Assembly (NCBI RefSeq): GCF_018257795.1
Contig: NZ_JAERJD010000005.1
Span: 1 to 64,000 of the forward strand
DNA from: Citrobacter sp. JGM124
Lineage (GTDB): Bacteria; Pseudomonadota; Gammaproteobacteria; Enterobacterales; Enterobacteriaceae
Length of the DNA: 64,000 nt
Reading direction: 5' to 3'
Shown piece after piece: positions 28,818 through 40,239 of this stretch (positions are counted from its first letter, which is position 1; every line of letters starts with the position of its first letter). The position numbers and the translations under genes are program-made. A model generated the notes under the pieces. It saw only the letters and a program-made list of their open reading frames with translations, did not search any database and was not told the DNA's origin.

Positions 28818-28843
28818 CAGGGGGATGTTTGTCCCCCTGGTTT
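28818..28843 (+). terminator. attenuating hairpin between malE and malF
   Basis: CAGGGGGA-TGTTTG-TCCCCCTG is an 8-bp perfect stem ten bases after the malE stop, followed by GTTTTG. It would end part of the transcripts and so give more MalE than MalF and MalG, as the different structure in the E. coli malE-malF gap does. Confidence 0.7.
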
Positions 28844-29046
28844 TGTCAGGCCAGGGATCTCTCCAGCAAAATAACGTATTTCGCAGGGGGGATGCCTGCC
28901 AGTGATTCGGGTGATAAACCTGCTGGAAGCTGATTTAAAAACGGGTGGCAGTAGCCTGATAAAGACGATCCACAAGGATCGGGCGAATAATGAGAGCAGC
29001 CTGCCGGGCTGTAATTTCCAGTACCAAGAGTATGAAAGGGACCATT

Positions 29047-30624
29047 ATGCAGTTATCCCGCTCCGCATTTCAAAACAGTAAAAAGAGAATGGCCTGGTGG
29101 CAGAGTGACCTCCTTAAATGGCTGGTAATTGGTGTACTGAGCCTGTTTACCTGTTATTTGATCATGCTGATGTATGCCCAGGGTGAATATCTTTTTGCCA
29201 TAGTGACACTTATTCTGGTGAGTCTGGGGTTGTATGTTTTTGCCAACCGCAGGACCTACGCCTGGCGCTATGTTTACCCCGGTATAGCAGGAATGGGGCT
29301 GTTTGTACTGTTTCCTTTAATTTGTACCATTGCTATTGCTTTCACTAACTACAGCAGTACCAACCAGCTGACCTTCGAGCGTGCACAATCTGTCTTAATG
29401 GGCAGGCAGTTTCAGACAGGGCAAACCTTCTCCTTTGGCCTTTATCCTGATGTGGATCAATGGCGTTTACAGCTCGCATCACCGGATAATCATGTGTTCT
29501 ATATTTCCGATCCTTTCAATATCAATGGCGAGGGGGAACAGAAATTACCTGTTGTGGCCACCACCACCGAGCAGACGGGAGAGCAGGCGACACTACGGGT
29601 GATTACTCAAAATCGCCAGGCCCTGGGGGCGCTGGTCGTCATTCTTCCCAATGGCAGTGAGCTACGTATGAGTTCGTTACGCCAGTTTGCGGAAACTAGC
29701 CCACTTTATACCTTGGGTGCGGATGGTAGCGACTTGATTAATCAGCAAACAGGGGTGACATATCGCCCGAACAGGGAAAGCGGTTTTTACCAGGCGATTA
29801 ATGCTGAAGGGCAGTGGGAAAATGAGACCCTTAGCCCAGGGTTCACCATCACCATAGGCTGGAAAAACTTCCTGCGGGTTTTACACGATGAAGGGATTCA
29901 GAAACCTTTTATCTCTATTTTTATCTGGACTGTCCTCTTTTCGGTGCTGAGTGTCGTTTTTACGGTGGCCGTCGGGATGGTACTGGCCTGCCTGGTTCAG
30001 TGGGAAGCACTGAAAGGTAAAGCCATTTATCGTGTATTACTCATCCTGCCTTATGCCGTTCCGGCATTTATTTCAATCTTAATTTTTAAAGGGCTATTCA
30101 ACCAAAGCTTTGGTGAAGTTAACGTGATGCTTAACCAGCTGTTTGGCATCAAACCTGAATGGTTCAGCGATCCTCTTACTGCCAAAGGCATGGTTTTAAT
30201 CGTGAATACCTGGCTTGGTTACCCCTACATGATGATTCTGTGCATGGGGTTACTGAAGGCCATTCCTGATGACCTGTATGAGGCTTCTGCAATGGATGGG
30301 GCGGGCCCCTTCCAGAATTTCACAAAAATCACGTTCCCGTTGCTAATTAAGCCACTGATCCCATTAATGATTGCCAGCTTTGCCTTTAACTTTAATAACT
30401 TTGTTTTGATTCAGTTATTAACCAAAGGTGGCCCGGACATGATTGGCACCAGTACACCCGCGGGGTATACGGATTTGCTGGTTAACTATACCTATCGTGT
30501 TGCCTTTGAAGGTGGCGGCGGGCAGGACTTTGGGTTAGCCGCCGCTATTGCAACACTGATTTTTGTCCTGGTTGCTGCGCTGGCATTACTGAATTTGAAA
30601 GCCAGTAAAATGAATTTTGACTAA
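29047..30624 (+). CDS. malF: maltose transporter permease MalF
   Basis: 525 residues from ATG 29047 (AAAGGG upstream; an earlier ATG frame at 28990 has no site). Eight membrane helices with the large periplasmic P2 domain between helices 3 and 4 (about 95-280) characteristic of MalF, and the coupling EAA loop [21 protein letters not shown]. Slightly longer than E. coli MalF (514). Forms the channel with MalG; the P2 domain docks MalE. Confidence 0.95.
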   Translation: MQLSRSAFQNSKKRMAWWQSDLLKWLVIGVLSLFTCYLIMLMYAQGEYLFAIVTLILVSLGLYVFANRRTYAWRYVYPGIAGMGLFVLFPLICTIAIAFTNYSSTNQLTFERAQSVLMGRQFQTGQTFSFGLYPDVDQWRLQLASPDNHVFYISDPFNINGEGEQKLPVVATTTEQTGEQATLRVITQNRQALGALVVILPNGSELRMSSLRQFAETSPLYTLGADGSDLINQQTGVTYRPNRESGFYQAINAEGQWENETLSPGFTITIGWKNFLRVLHDEGIQKPFISIFIWTVLFSVLSVVFTVAVGMVLACLVQWEALKGKAIYRVLLILPYAVPAFISILIFKGLFNQSFGEVNVMLNQLFGIKPEWFSDPLTAKGMVLIVNTWLGYPYMMILCMGLLKAIPDDLYEASAMDGAGPFQNFTKITFPLLIKPLIPLMIASFAFNFNNFVLIQLLTKGGPDMIGTSTPAGYTDLLVNYTYRVAFEGGGGQDFGLAAAIATLIFVLVAALALLNLKASKMNFD

Positions 30625-30638
30625 AGGAGGAGATGCCG

Positions 30639-31529
30639 ATGGCCATGGTGAAACCAAAATCTCAACGCTTGCGTCTGTTAGGGACACATCTTTTGATGTG
30701 GTGCTTTATCGCGTTGATCATGTTCCCGTTGCTGATGGTGGTTGCCATCTCGCTGCGGTCTGGAAACTTTGCTACCGGTAGCCTTATTCCAGAACAGATA
30801 TCCTGGGAGCACTGGAAACTGGCATTGGGATTTAGTGTGACCCAGGCGAACGGTACTGTCACCCCGCCCCCGTTCCCGGTGCTGTTGTGGCTATGGAATT
30901 CGGTTAAAATCGCGGTTATTACCTCAATAGGGATTGTTGCCCTGTCCACCACCTGTGCTTATGCTTTCGCCCGCATGCGTTTTCGGGGAAAAAATACCCT
31001 GTTGAAAAGCATGCTGATCTTCCAGATGTTTCCCGCAGTGCTCTCTTTGGTCGCCTTATATGCGCTATTCGATCGTATTGGCCAGTATATGCCGTTTATT
31101 GGGTTGAACACGCACGGTGGTGTTATTTTCGCCTACCTGGGGGGGATTGCATTGTATGTCTGGACTATCAAGGGTTACTTTGAAACCATCGACAGTTCAC
31201 TGGAAGAAGCCGCTGCGTTGGATGGTGCAACACCATGGCAAGCCTTTCGGCTAGTGTTATTACCCCTGTCAGTTCCTATTCTGGCGGTTGTCTTTATCCT
31301 GTCATTTATTGCTGCCATCACTGAAGTTCCGGTTGCCTCATTGCTATTACGTGATGTGGAAAGCTATACCCTGGGAGTGGGGATGCAACAGTACCTCAAT
31401 CCGCAAAATTACCTGTGGGGCGACTTCGCCGCTGCCGCAGTGTTATCCGCAATGCCTATTACTGCGGTCTTCCTTTTAGCCCAACGCTGGTTAGTTGGAG
31501 GGTTAACTGCCGGAGGAGTGAAGGGTTAA
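30639..31529 (+). CDS. malG: maltose transporter permease MalG
   Basis: 296 residues from ATG 30639, giving the MAMVKPKSQ start of MalG; AAGGAGG is correctly spaced for it, while the ATG two codons earlier is too close. Six membrane helices and the EAA loop [21 protein letters not shown] that binds MalK. C-terminus GLTAGGVKG as in E. coli. Fourteen bases after malF. Confidence 0.96.
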   Translation: MAMVKPKSQRLRLLGTHLLMWCFIALIMFPLLMVVAISLRSGNFATGSLIPEQISWEHWKLALGFSVTQANGTVTPPPFPVLLWLWNSVKIAVITSIGIVALSTTCAYAFARMRFRGKNTLLKSMLIFQMFPAVLSLVALYALFDRIGQYMPFIGLNTHGGVIFAYLGGIALYVWTIKGYFETIDSSLEEAAALDGATPWQAFRLVLLPLSVPILAVVFILSFIAAITEVPVASLLLRDVESYTLGVGMQQYLNPQNYLWGDFAAAAVLSAMPITAVFLLAQRWLVGGLTAGGVKG

Positions 31530-31594
31530 CGTATTGCTTTTTTGTTATGCCACTGCTGGTTTTGTCTCACTTTATTTGGTGTTCTGTGTCTTTC

Positions 31595-31623
31595 TGGCGG
31601 CCTCGAATGGCCGCCATTTTTAT
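31595..31623 (+). terminator. malEFG terminator
   Basis: TGGCGGCC-TCGAAT-GGCCGCCA with TTTTTAT after it. Strong intrinsic terminator 66 bases after malG. Confidence 0.92.
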
Positions 31624-31639
31624 AAAAAGGCAGGTATGA

Positions 31640-31677
31640 GAAAGCCCAAAAGCCTCTGATGAGGCTTCTGGGCTTTC
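31640..31677 (-). terminator. hairpin after BhsA-like gene 1
   Basis: AGAAAGCCC-AAAGCCTC and GAGGCTTCTGGGCTTTCT form a long, nearly perfect stem. The same structure recurs at 32109-32146. It ends the leftward gene and may act in both directions. Confidence 0.75.
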
Positions 31678-31721
31678 TGGGGTAATGTCAGTCTGGAGCG
31701 TACTTCTGGTGATGTTCAGGC

Positions 31722-31931
31722 TTACTTATTGAGCTCTGCGGTCATATGCACCCGGTTGTTTACCATGGCACTGGTGATGGTGTAATCAGCATGTTGCTGC
31801 GCAGCCTGGGCAGCGATTTTCGCCTCAGCACCATCCAGTGTGGATGCGGTGGCGCTGATGCTTTGCGCGAAGGCACCAAAAGACAGAAGGGAAAGGGCGG
31901 AAACTGCAACAAAAGTTTTGATGTTTTTCAT
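31722..31931 (-). CDS. BhsA/McbA/YdgH-like small secreted protein, copy 1
   Basis: 69 residues. A signal peptide MKNIKTFVAVSALSLLSFGAFA is followed by a short mature part with the YdgH/BhsA/McbA (DUF1471) features EAKIAAQAAQQHADYTITSAM and NNRVHMTAELNK. Such proteins go to the periplasm or envelope and are linked in E. coli to stress and biofilm behaviour; a direct biochemical function is unknown. Differs from copy 2 only at residue 12 (Ala/Val) and 60 (Arg/Gln). A GGAATACC ribosome-site region precedes it. Confidence 0.85.
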   Translation of the reverse strand: MKNIKTFVAVSALSLLSFGAFAQSISATASTLDGAEAKIAAQAAQQHADYTITSAMVNNRVHMTAELNK

Positions 31932-32108
31932 GGTGGTATTCCTTACATTCTCTTATTCATAAATAGGCGCTGTTGGCCTGATGTGATAAATGATAAGGGA
32001 GTAAGGTAACGAATGAAATTAGAACTATTTGCTTTTATTGTTCAAAAAAATAGAAGTTAACGTGTTGCGATTATGTCTGGGGCCATTCTTATAAAAAGGC
32101 AGGTATGA

Positions 32109-32146
32109 GAAAGCCCAAAAGCCTCTGATGAGGCTTCTGGGCTTTC
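32109..32146 (-). terminator. hairpin after BhsA-like gene 2
   Basis: Identical to the hairpin after gene 1, so gene 2 has its own stop signal before gene 1. Confidence 0.75.
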
Positions 32147-32190
32147 TGGGGTAATGTCAGTCTGGAGCGTACTTCTGGTGATGTTCAGGC

Positions 32191-32400
32191 TTACTTATTG
32201 AGCTCTGCGGTCATATGCACCTGGTTGTTTACCATGGCACTGGTGATGGTGTAATCAGCATGTTGCTGCGCAGCCTGGGCAGCGATTTTCGCCTCAGCAC
32301 CATCCAGTGTGGATGCGGTGGCGCTGATGCTTTGCGCGAAGGCACCAAAAGACAGAAGGGAAAGGACGGAAACTGCAACAAAAGTTTTGATGTTTTTCAT
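32191..32400 (-). CDS. BhsA/McbA/YdgH-like small secreted protein, copy 2
   Basis: 69 residues, same as copy 1 except Val12 and Gln60. Because its upstream and downstream sequence was duplicated with it, both copies should be expressed alike. The close likeness shows a recent duplication or continuing gene conversion. It lies between the mal operon and malT, with no known functional tie to maltose. Confidence 0.85.
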   Translation of the reverse strand: MKNIKTFVAVSVLSLLSFGAFAQSISATASTLDGAEAKIAAQAAQQHADYTITSAMVNNQVHMTAELNK

Positions 32401-32576
32401 GGTGGTATTCCTTACATTCTCTTATTCATAAATAGGCGCTGTTGGCCTGATTTGATAAATGATAAGGGAGGAAGGTAACGAATGAAATTAGAACTATTTG
32501 CTTTTCTTGTTCAAAAAAACAGAATTAATATCATTGCTCTTATTCATCAGGAACAGTCATTAATGTAACCGTCATC

Positions 32577-32622
32577 GTGCGCTGAAGCAGGCTGATCTTT
32601 TGATCCGCCTGTTTCAGCGCAC
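32577..32622 (-). repeat. inverted repeat after malT
   Basis: GTGCGCTGAAGCAGGC and GCCTGTTTCAGCGCAC form a long imperfect stem 27 bases after the malT stop. No T run follows on the malT strand. It may shield the 3' end. Confidence 0.5.
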
Positions 32623-32648
32623 TGGCCACAGAGTCGTATTACCCTGGT

Positions 32649-35360
32649 TTATACATAGCCCATCATCTGCAACAAACGTTGTGCTTGCTCTATGGCTTCC
32701 TGGCGGTGACTGACACCCATTTTTTGATATAAATTACGAATATGCGTTTTAATGGTGGTTGCCGCGACATCCAGTTCTCCGGCGATTTGCTCATTGCTGT
32801 AACCTGAGTAAATCAGCCCCAAAACTTGCCATTCACGCTGAGTTAACGGACTGGTGCGGATCAATTCCGGTATCTGCGGGTGGGTGAGCAGCTTTTCAAC
32901 GAAGACTTCATCAAAATGGGCAAACTTATGCCGATGGTGCTGGTTAATATCTTTAAGGATCCGCTGGGCACGATGCTGTTCCAGTTCAGGTAAAGCATTG
33001 AGCTGGATCAGCTGGCGCAGTTGTTGCGCCATGGCTTCCCCTTCAATAACAAAATGACTGATAAAACCAGTACGATTTGCTAATGACAGTGATTCTATCA
33101 AGGCTTGTTGCGCCTCATTCTTACGGTTAACCTTCCCATAAAAAATGTTACTTAACAATAGATTGCGATTGAGATCACTGGTTAAGTTAAGGCGGCGAGC
33201 ATTCTCATTAAGCTCATCCAGTATGACTTCGGCTTCGTTATAGCGCCCGAGCATAATCTGTATACGGGCAATATTACGCCACTGACCCTGTGAAAAATGG
33301 TTATCGGCCATTCCTGGTTTGGTTGCGTGGCGTAGCCAGTTAATGGCTGCCTCTTGGTCGCCGGTCATTTGCCAGTGAATAACTCGTGGTTTGTCTGCAT
33401 TTGTTATCCAGTCGAGATGGTACTGGCTGTCTTGCTGCAATGTTTCGCAACGCTGAATATACAGGTTGGCGTTATCCAGGTCCCCACGAGCCAGGGAACA
33501 CTTCGCCAGCATGGCCAGGCACTGTAACTGTTGCTGCGGGTGGTAGTTAACCAGAATCTCAATCCCTTTACGTGCCGCTTCTTCTGCTTCATCCAGACGT
33601 GACCATGACCACAATATCTGGGAACGAATACGCAGTAAGAATTCATGCATGGGGAGCTGTTCGAGGTGCTGCTCATGGATTAATTCAAAGGCTTTATCCT
33701 GAGTTTCATAAGCGGCTTGAAGGAATCCCTGGGCGATAAGAATCTCACTTTGCTGCAATAGTGCCCATAACGCATAGTGATACACCTCATGCCGGCGTGC
33801 TATTTGCTCTGTTTGCTGCATCATCGGCAGTGCGCGGCTCAACTCGCCTTTACAATGGAGTACTTCACCAATCACTGAAGCCGCCACAATTCGGCTATAG
33901 AAGTTAGCTACTGGCAGTATTCCCAGGGCATCTGCGGCGAGTTGTTCTGCTTCGTCTGGTTTTCCTGCATTGATCGCAACCTGAGCCCGCAGTGCATCAA
34001 ATTCGGCGCGCAGAATATTATCCACTGGGATCTGTCTATCCAGCATGGCGGATTCTGCTTGCTCAAGCAGGGTGTTGACCTCACCATAGCGGTGCTGGCT
34101 TTGTGCCAGCCAGGCCTGGAGCAACACCAGTTCAGGATTTTGTACCAGTAAAGAGTAGGGGAGTGCCACCAGGCATTGCTCCAGCAGTGTCAGCTCACTA
34201 CGGTGATACAGTGTCCAGGCATGTTCTTGCAGGATATCGCGTAACATATCCACATCGCCAAAAGCCAGGGCATGATGTATTGCTTCGGCGGGGTAGCCTA
34301 ATGCCATCCATCCTTCTGCTGCTGCATGGTGTAATTTGGGTAACTCAAGGGCCAGTTCCCACTGGCAACGCTGGCGCAAGAAAGCGGCAAAGAGCGGGTG
34401 GAAGCAGAACCATTCCCCACTGTCATCCATACGATGAATAAATAACCCCTGGCGTTCCAGTTCTTCCAGGCGTTGCTGACCATTATCTTCCCCTGTCAGG
34501 CGCACAATTAACGCATCATTCATCGAACGGAGTACCGAGCAACGTAACAGGAAAGCCCGCCCGTCCCTATCAACCTGATCCAGTACCTCATCAACCAAAT
34601 AGTCCGATAAGTGGCTGGCATTCAGCCCGGCCAGACGTTTTACTGATTTTTGCGCTGAGGAATTGGGTTGCCGGGAAGAGAGCGCAATGAGCTGAAGCGC
34701 CGTGGCCCAGCCTTCGACCTCATCGCAGAACTGGTTGCTTTCCCCTTGTGCTAAAGGTGACGGAAGGCGACGTTCGAAAAATTGCTGTGCTTCTTGGTGG
34801 TTAAATGCCAGCTGTTTCATCCCGAGCTCCAGGAGCTGGTCACGTACCCGCAGGTTGGCAATGCCCAGCGGGGGCAAAGTGCGGGAGAGCATGACCAGGG
34901 TCAAATTTTCTGGCTGATGACGCAGGAAAAACCGCATTGCTTCATGGATGGCATCGTTGGTTACCAAATGATAATCATCGATCACTAAATAGAGCTGCCC
35001 CTGCCAGTCGGATAACTCAATAAAGAGCTGTGCAAATAACGTAGACAGGCTTGCGTATTGGTGCTTTTGGCTGAGTGCTTCGCTTTTGCTGCAATGCCCG
35101 CCAGTGGCTAGCTGAACTGCTGCAACCAAGTAACTGGCAAAGCGTTCTGGCTGATTATCACTCTCATCAAGAGAGTACCAGCCGAGGAAAGGTTGTTCGG
35201 CAGCCCACTGGGCTATAAGGGTGGTTTTTCCATACCCTGCGGGACAGTTTATTAATGTCAGTCGATAACTCGCGACCTCGGATAACTGCAGCAGCAAGCG
35301 GTCACGTATCACGGTATTTTGTAGCCGTACTGGGCGACTCAGTTTCGATGGGATCAACAT
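32649..35360 (-). CDS. malT: transcriptional activator MalT
   Basis: 903 residues. N-terminal ATPase of the STAND class: Walker [12 protein letters not shown] near 36, sensor [11 protein letters not shown]; a middle superhelix of repeats that binds maltotriose; C-terminal LuxR-type helix-turn-helix [19 protein letters not shown] and [14 protein letters not shown]. Activates malPQ, malKlamBmalM and malEFG in presence of maltotriose and ATP; held back by MalK. Here it sits between the malEFG side and malPQ and is divergent from malP. The start [13 protein letters not shown] matches the E. coli protein. Confidence 0.97.
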   Translation of the reverse strand: MLIPSKLSRPVRLQNTVIRDRLLLQLSEVASYRLTLINCPAGYGKTTLIAQWAAEQPFLGWYSLDESDNQPERFASYLVAAVQLATGGHCSKSEALSQKHQYASLSTLFAQLFIELSDWQGQLYLVIDDYHLVTNDAIHEAMRFFLRHQPENLTLVMLSRTLPPLGIANLRVRDQLLELGMKQLAFNHQEAQQFFERRLPSPLAQGESNQFCDEVEGWATALQLIALSSRQPNSSAQKSVKRLAGLNASHLSDYLVDEVLDQVDRDGRAFLLRCSVLRSMNDALIVRLTGEDNGQQRLEELERQGLFIHRMDDSGEWFCFHPLFAAFLRQRCQWELALELPKLHHAAAEGWMALGYPAEAIHHALAFGDVDMLRDILQEHAWTLYHRSELTLLEQCLVALPYSLLVQNPELVLLQAWLAQSQHRYGEVNTLLEQAESAMLDRQIPVDNILRAEFDALRAQVAINAGKPDEAEQLAADALGILPVANFYSRIVAASVIGEVLHCKGELSRALPMMQQTEQIARRHEVYHYALWALLQQSEILIAQGFLQAAYETQDKAFELIHEQHLEQLPMHEFLLRIRSQILWSWSRLDEAEEAARKGIEILVNYHPQQQLQCLAMLAKCSLARGDLDNANLYIQRCETLQQDSQYHLDWITNADKPRVIHWQMTGDQEAAINWLRHATKPGMADNHFSQGQWRNIARIQIMLGRYNEAEVILDELNENARRLNLTSDLNRNLLLSNIFYGKVNRKNEAQQALIESLSLANRTGFISHFVIEGEAMAQQLRQLIQLNALPELEQHRAQRILKDINQHHRHKFAHFDEVFVEKLLTHPQIPELIRTSPLTQREWQVLGLIYSGYSNEQIAGELDVAATTIKTHIRNLYQKMGVSHRQEAIEQAQRLLQMMGYV

Positions 35361-35671
35361 GCTGTGTCCGGTTTGGATACGTTCCGGTTAAAAGATGACC
35401 TGAAAATAATTATGTCAATTTGTACTAAAATAACAGGGGCGGACATCGGCGCCATTATTTTAACGACCTAATATTATCATTGCTCAGACTTGATAACAGC
35501 CCTGTTCGTACACTCCAGGATACTGTTTCATGGCGGTAAGTTGCTCCGGATCACAATTTTAGCTACGCCCTACGACTCAGCCCCAGCTAAGCCTTTGGCA
35601 GGATGATGTTCTTGTCTGCACTCATTGGCAGGATGAAGGTAAGTTATCCCACTCACAGAATAGAGAGCCCT
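35361..35671. promoter_or_regulatory. malT/malP divergent control region
   Basis: 311 bases. On the malP strand two MalT-like boxes GCAGGATGAT (35598-35607) and GCAGGATGAA (35628-35637) stand 30 bases apart, and GTTGC-N6-TCACA at about 35540-35555 is a half-good CRP site. No small gene seen. Confidence 0.6.
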
Positions 35672-38077
35672 ATGTCACAGCCTATGCTAAAAAAGGACGA
35701 TTTCCTCGCCGCACTGACCCGACAATGGCAGCGTTTTGGCTTAACCTCTGCTCAACAAATGACCCAGCATCAGTGGTGGGAAGCGGTGAGCGCAGCCCTG
35801 GCCGAACAGATGGTTGTACAACCCAAGCCTGTTACTGCCCAGCAACCACATCGCCACGTTAACTATATTTCCATGGAATTTTTGATCGGCCGTTTAACCG
35901 CCAATAATTTAATTAATTTGGGCTGGTATCACCAAGTCGATGCGCTACTGGCTGAACAGCAGATTAGTTTAAGTGACCTGTTGGAGCAGGAGACTGATCC
36001 CGCACTGGGAAATGGTGGGTTAGGCCGTCTTGCTGCCTGTTTTCTCGATTCAATGGCCACGGTAGGACAACCTGCCACGGGCTATGGTTTGAACTACCAA
36101 TATGGTTTATTCCGCCAGTCTTTCAATGCGTGCCAGCAACAAGAAGCGCCCGATAACTGGCAGCGGGAAAGCTATCCCTGGTTCCGCCATAATTCTGCCC
36201 TGGCTGTGGAAGTGGGCTTTGGCGGTAAGCTTGAAACTCAAGCCGATGGCCGGCAGCTATGGCGCCCGGATTTTACCCTGCGCGGCGAAGCCTGGGATTT
36301 ACCGGTACTCGGTTTTCAAAATGGTGTGGCGCAACCATTACGCTTATGGCAAGCAACCCAACCACATCCATTTGATTTAAATAAGTTCAATGAGGGGAAG
36401 TTTTTGCTGGCGGAACGACAAGGCGTCGAAGCAGAAAAACTGACCAAAGTGTTATACCCCAATGATAATCACACGGCCGGTAAGCGTCTGCGTCTGATGC
36501 AGCAATATTTTCAGTGTGCCTGCTCTGTCGCGGATATTTTACGTAAGCACCACCTGGCGGGGCGTAAATTAGCGGAATTGCCAGATTATGAAGTCATTCA
36601 GTTGAATGACACCCACCCCACGATCGCGATACCTGAAATGTTGCGTGTACTACTTGATGATCATCAACTGGAATGGGATGCGGCCTGGGCTATAACCAGT
36701 AAAACCTTTGCCTACACTAACCATACCCTGATGCCGGAAGCTCTCGAGTGCTGGGATGAAAAACTGGTACGTAGCCTGTTACCACGCCACTTTGCCATCA
36801 TCAAACAGATCAATGCCCAGTTTAAACTGCTGGTGGACAAACAGTGGCCAGGGGATGAGAAAGTATGGGCTAAACTTGCCGTACACCATGACAAACAAGT
36901 GCGAATGGCGAATTTGTGTGTTGTCAGCGGTTTTGCTGTTAATGGCGTGGCGCAATTACATTCAGACTTAATTATCAGGGACTTATTTCCGGAATATTAT
37001 CAATTATGGCCAAACAAATTTCACAATGTCACCAACGGTATTACGCCCCGTCGTTGGTTAAAACAATGTAACCCAGCATTGTCGACGCTGATCGATGACT
37101 CACTGAAAGTAGAATGGGTAAATGATTTAGAAGCATTGGCAGGGCTCGAGCCTTTCGCCGCAGATAACGCATTTTGTCAGCGCTATCAGCAGATCAAATA
37201 TGACAACAAAGTTAAGCTGGTTGAATACGTTAAGCAGGTAATGGGAATAACCATTAATCCGAATGCTATCTTTGATGTACAAATTAAGCGATTACATGAA
37301 TATAAACGTCAGCATTTGAATCTGCTGCATATTCTGTCGTTATATCGCCAGATTCGTGATAACCCAAGTCTGGATATCGTGCCTCGTGTTTTCCTGTTTG
37401 GGGCGAAAGCTGCTCCAGGTTACTATTTAGCCAAAAACATCATCTATGCTATCAATAAAGTCGCAGAGAAGATCAATAACGATCCTGTCGTCAGGGATCG
37501 TATCAAGGTTGTTTTCATTCCAGACTACCGAGTTTCAGTGGCTGAATTGATGATCCCGGCGGCAGACGTATCAGAACAGATTTCAACCGCCGGTAAAGAA
37601 GCGTCTGGCACAGGTAATATGAAACTGGCGCTGAATGGGGCCTTAACCGTGGGTACTCTGGATGGGGCTAACGTCGAGATTGCTGAACAGGTGGGTGGTG
37701 AGAATATCTTTATCTTCGGTAATACCGTTGAGCAAGTGAAAGCCATTCTGGCAAAAGGCTATGAACCGAAAAAATACCTGAAACAGAACGCTCACCTGAA
37801 GAGCATACTCGATGAGCTGGCCAGTGGCGCTTTTAGTGACGGGGATACACAGGCCTTTGACATGATGCTGCACAGCTTGCTGGAAGGGGGCGATCCTTAC
37901 CTGGTATTAGCAGATTTTTCTGCCTACTGTGATGCGCAAAAAGAGATAGACACGTTGTATCGTAATAAAGAAGAGTGGACGCGGCGCACCATTCTTAACA
38001 CGGCTCGGGTAGGCATGTTCAGTTCCGATCGTTCAATTCGCGATTACCAGCAACGAATCTGGCAAGCGAAACGTTAA
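35672..38077 (+). CDS. malP: maltodextrin phosphorylase MalP
   Basis: 801 residues from ATG 35672 ([15 protein letters not shown]), which fits E. coli MalP; an upstream in-frame ATG at 35603 falls inside the MalT boxes. GT35 phosphorylase: active-site [21 protein letters not shown], and the pyridoxal-phosphate Lys in [20 protein letters not shown]. Releases glucose-1-phosphate from maltodextrins in the cytoplasm. Slightly longer than E. coli (797). First gene of malPQ. Confidence 0.96.
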   Translation: MSQPMLKKDDFLAALTRQWQRFGLTSAQQMTQHQWWEAVSAALAEQMVVQPKPVTAQQPHRHVNYISMEFLIGRLTANNLINLGWYHQVDALLAEQQISLSDLLEQETDPALGNGGLGRLAACFLDSMATVGQPATGYGLNYQYGLFRQSFNACQQQEAPDNWQRESYPWFRHNSALAVEVGFGGKLETQADGRQLWRPDFTLRGEAWDLPVLGFQNGVAQPLRLWQATQPHPFDLNKFNEGKFLLAERQGVEAEKLTKVLYPNDNHTAGKRLRLMQQYFQCACSVADILRKHHLAGRKLAELPDYEVIQLNDTHPTIAIPEMLRVLLDDHQLEWDAAWAITSKTFAYTNHTLMPEALECWDEKLVRSLLPRHFAIIKQINAQFKLLVDKQWPGDEKVWAKLAVHHDKQVRMANLCVVSGFAVNGVAQLHSDLIIRDLFPEYYQLWPNKFHNVTNGITPRRWLKQCNPALSTLIDDSLKVEWVNDLEALAGLEPFAADNAFCQRYQQIKYDNKVKLVEYVKQVMGITINPNAIFDVQIKRLHEYKRQHLNLLHILSLYRQIRDNPSLDIVPRVFLFGAKAAPGYYLAKNIIYAINKVAEKINNDPVVRDRIKVVFIPDYRVSVAELMIPAADVSEQISTAGKEASGTGNMKLALNGALTVGTLDGANVEIAEQVGGENIFIFGNTVEQVKAILAKGYEPKKYLKQNAHLKSILDELASGAFSDGDTQAFDMMLHSLLEGGDPYLVLADFSAYCDAQKEIDTLYRNKEEWTRRTILNTARVGMFSSDRSIRDYQQRIWQAKR

Positions 38078-38087
38078 GGAGAGGCAT

Positions 38088-40184
38088 ATGGACAGTCTAT
38101 CCCTCACTCAGGTAGCGACCCTGGCAGGCATATCCGCCAGCTATATTAATGCACATGGTAAGCGGCAGGCTATTTCGTCTGAGACTCAGCAGCAATTGGT
38201 GGCGGCGATGGGCGGCAAACAGGCCGTCTATGAACGTCAGAGGAAAACATCCCCTTTACCCGGTGTCAAAATTTATACTGTTGGTAGTCTGGCCCTGCTA
38301 TCGGTAGCAGGTTCTGGTGATTATCACTGGCTGCTTCAGACAGAAGATGGCACACAGACTGAAGGCTATCTTTGTGGCCAGAGCACCCTGAACCTGGGGG
38401 CATCGTTGCCCTTGGGTTATCACCATCTGTGTCTGAAACAGGGGGCGCAACAGTGGCAGTGTACGGTTATTGTTGCTCCAAAACGTTGTTATGAGCCCGA
38501 AGCGTTACAAACGGGAAAGAGGTTGTGGGGGGCTTGTGTACAGCTTTATACACTACGCTCTGAACAGAATTGGGGAATTGGTGATTTTGGTGACTTAAAC
38601 CATATGCTGGAACAGGTTGAATCCCGGGGTGGGGCCTTCATTGGTCTTAACCCTATTCATGCCCTGTACCCAGCCAATCCACAAAGTGTCAGTCCTTATA
38701 GCCCTTCTTCCCGACGCTGGCTGAATGTGATTTATATCGATGTGAATCGCGTGGAAGAATTCCAGCACAGTGAGGCTGTACAGGGCTGGTGGCAACAGCC
38801 AGTAACCCAGGATACGTTAGCCAGCGTTCGGGCCACTGAATGGGTAGATTATCCCCAAGTCATGCAACTGAAACTGACCGCACTACGTCTGGCCTTTCCC
38901 CTGTTTCTTTCCCGGGAAGCCGGGGATAAACGCATGCAGAGCTTTCAGCAGTTTGTGGCAGAAGGTGGCGTCAGTCTGTACCAACAGGCCGCCTTTGATG
39001 CTCTTCATGCACACCTCAGCATGAATGACCCTATGATGTGGGGCTGGCCGGTATGGCCGGAACAATATCGTGATGGCCATAGTGAAGCGGTGGCGGCATT
39101 CTGCGATGAACATCAGCAAGATGTGAATTTCTATTTGTGGCTGCAGTGGTTAGCCGCCAGCCAGTTTGATGATTGTTTCCGTACCAGCCAGGCACGTAAT
39201 ATGCCACTGGGTTTATACCGTGATCTGGCGGTGGGGGTCGCTGAAGGGGGGGCTGAAACCTGGTGTGATCGGGAGCTATACTGTCTCCAGGCTTCTGTGG
39301 GAGCGCCGCCAGATATTTTAGGGCCTTTAGGGCAAAATTGGGGGTTACCTCCAATGGATCCTCATATTATGGAAGACCGTGCTTACCAGCCATTTATTGA
39401 TCTATTGCGTGCCAATATGACCAGTTGTGGGGCGTTGCGTATTGACCATGTTATGAGTTTACTACGGTTGTGGTGGATCCCCCGTGATCGCACGGCGGAT
39501 CACGGGGCTTACGTGCAATATCCCGTGGATACCCTGCTGGCGATTTTAGCGCTTGAGAGTCAGCGACATCGGTGCATGGTGATCGGTGAAGATCTGGGCA
39601 TTGTACCAACAGAAATTATCCATAAACTGCGGGACTACGGTGTTTATTCTTACAAGGTGCTCTATTTCGAGCATGACTCTGGTAATCACTTCCGGGCCCC
39701 GCAGGATTATACCCATCAAGCAATGGCCACCATTACGACACATGATTTGCCCACCCTGCGTGGCTACTGGCAATGCGATGATCTGACCCTCGGGAATACG
39801 CTGGGTATTTATCCTGATCCTCAAATACTGAAACAGCTTTATCAGGATCGTGAACAATCCAAACAAGGGCTACTGGATGTTCTGCATCATTATAATTATG
39901 TGCCCAAGTCTATGGGGGATCAGGCCTCTGCGTTGTCAATGAGCCGGGAGCTTAATCATGGCATGCATGGCTATCTCGCTGGGAGCGCCAGCGCATTACT
40001 CGGTTTACAGCCTGAAGACTGGCTGGATATGGCGGCCCCGGTGAATATCCCCGGCACCACGGATCAATACCCCAACTGGCGCCGAAAACTGACCGTTACC
40101 CTGGCAGAGATGTTTGCTGATCAGCGCATTAATTTGTTATTAAAAGATGTGAATCAGGGGCGTAATTCTGCCTTGCCTGACTGA
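38088..40184 (+). CDS. malQ: 4-alpha-glucanotransferase MalQ (amylomaltase)
   Basis: 698 residues, GH77. Conserved blocks include SPYSPSSRRWLN, ALRIDHVMSLLRLWWIP with the nucleophile Asp, VIGEDLGIVP with the acid/base Glu, and TTHDLPTLRGYW with the stabilising Asp. Transfers glucan units between maltodextrins, releasing glucose and making substrates for MalP. Eleven bases after malP with AAGGAGAGG, so co-translated. Confidence 0.96.
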   Translation: MDSLSLTQVATLAGISASYINAHGKRQAISSETQQQLVAAMGGKQAVYERQRKTSPLPGVKIYTVGSLALLSVAGSGDYHWLLQTEDGTQTEGYLCGQSTLNLGASLPLGYHHLCLKQGAQQWQCTVIVAPKRCYEPEALQTGKRLWGACVQLYTLRSEQNWGIGDFGDLNHMLEQVESRGGAFIGLNPIHALYPANPQSVSPYSPSSRRWLNVIYIDVNRVEEFQHSEAVQGWWQQPVTQDTLASVRATEWVDYPQVMQLKLTALRLAFPLFLSREAGDKRMQSFQQFVAEGGVSLYQQAAFDALHAHLSMNDPMMWGWPVWPEQYRDGHSEAVAAFCDEHQQDVNFYLWLQWLAASQFDDCFRTSQARNMPLGLYRDLAVGVAEGGAETWCDRELYCLQASVGAPPDILGPLGQNWGLPPMDPHIMEDRAYQPFIDLLRANMTSCGALRIDHVMSLLRLWWIPRDRTADHGAYVQYPVDTLLAILALESQRHRCMVIGEDLGIVPTEIIHKLRDYGVYSYKVLYFEHDSGNHFRAPQDYTHQAMATITTHDLPTLRGYWQCDDLTLGNTLGIYPDPQILKQLYQDREQSKQGLLDVLHHYNYVPKSMGDQASALSMSRELNHGMHGYLAGSASALLGLQPEDWLDMAAPVNIPGTTDQYPNWRRKLTVTLAEMFADQRINLLLKDVNQGRNSALPD

Positions 40185-40190
40185 ATATAC

Positions 40191-40225
40191 GTTGCCTCAG
40201 AGGGGAATAGCCTCTCTGAGGTAAC
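40191..40225. terminator. hairpin between malQ and idnR
   Basis: CCTCAGAG and CTCTGAGG (with flanking matches GTTG/TAAC) lie between two convergent genes. No T run; possible shared terminator. Confidence 0.45.
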
Positions 40226-40239
40226 GGGCAGTCCTTGGC

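Larger units (their letters stand above)
31614..32055 (-). repeat. tandem duplication, unit 1
   Basis: Direct repeat of 442 bases, matching unit 2 at a fixed offset of 469 with only about eight differences by eye. It contains a BhsA-like gene, its promoter side and a hairpin after it. The unit starts inside the malEFG terminator tail. Confidence 0.9.
32083..32524 (-). repeat. tandem duplication, unit 2
   Basis: Second copy of the 442-base unit. See unit 1 for offset and differences. A 27-base linker (32056-32082) separates the units and belongs to neither. Confidence 0.9.

Noticed and set aside
31746-32478. Paired 87-residue frames opposite the BhsA-like genes
   Set aside because: Antisense shadows that are alike only because the DNA is duplicated.
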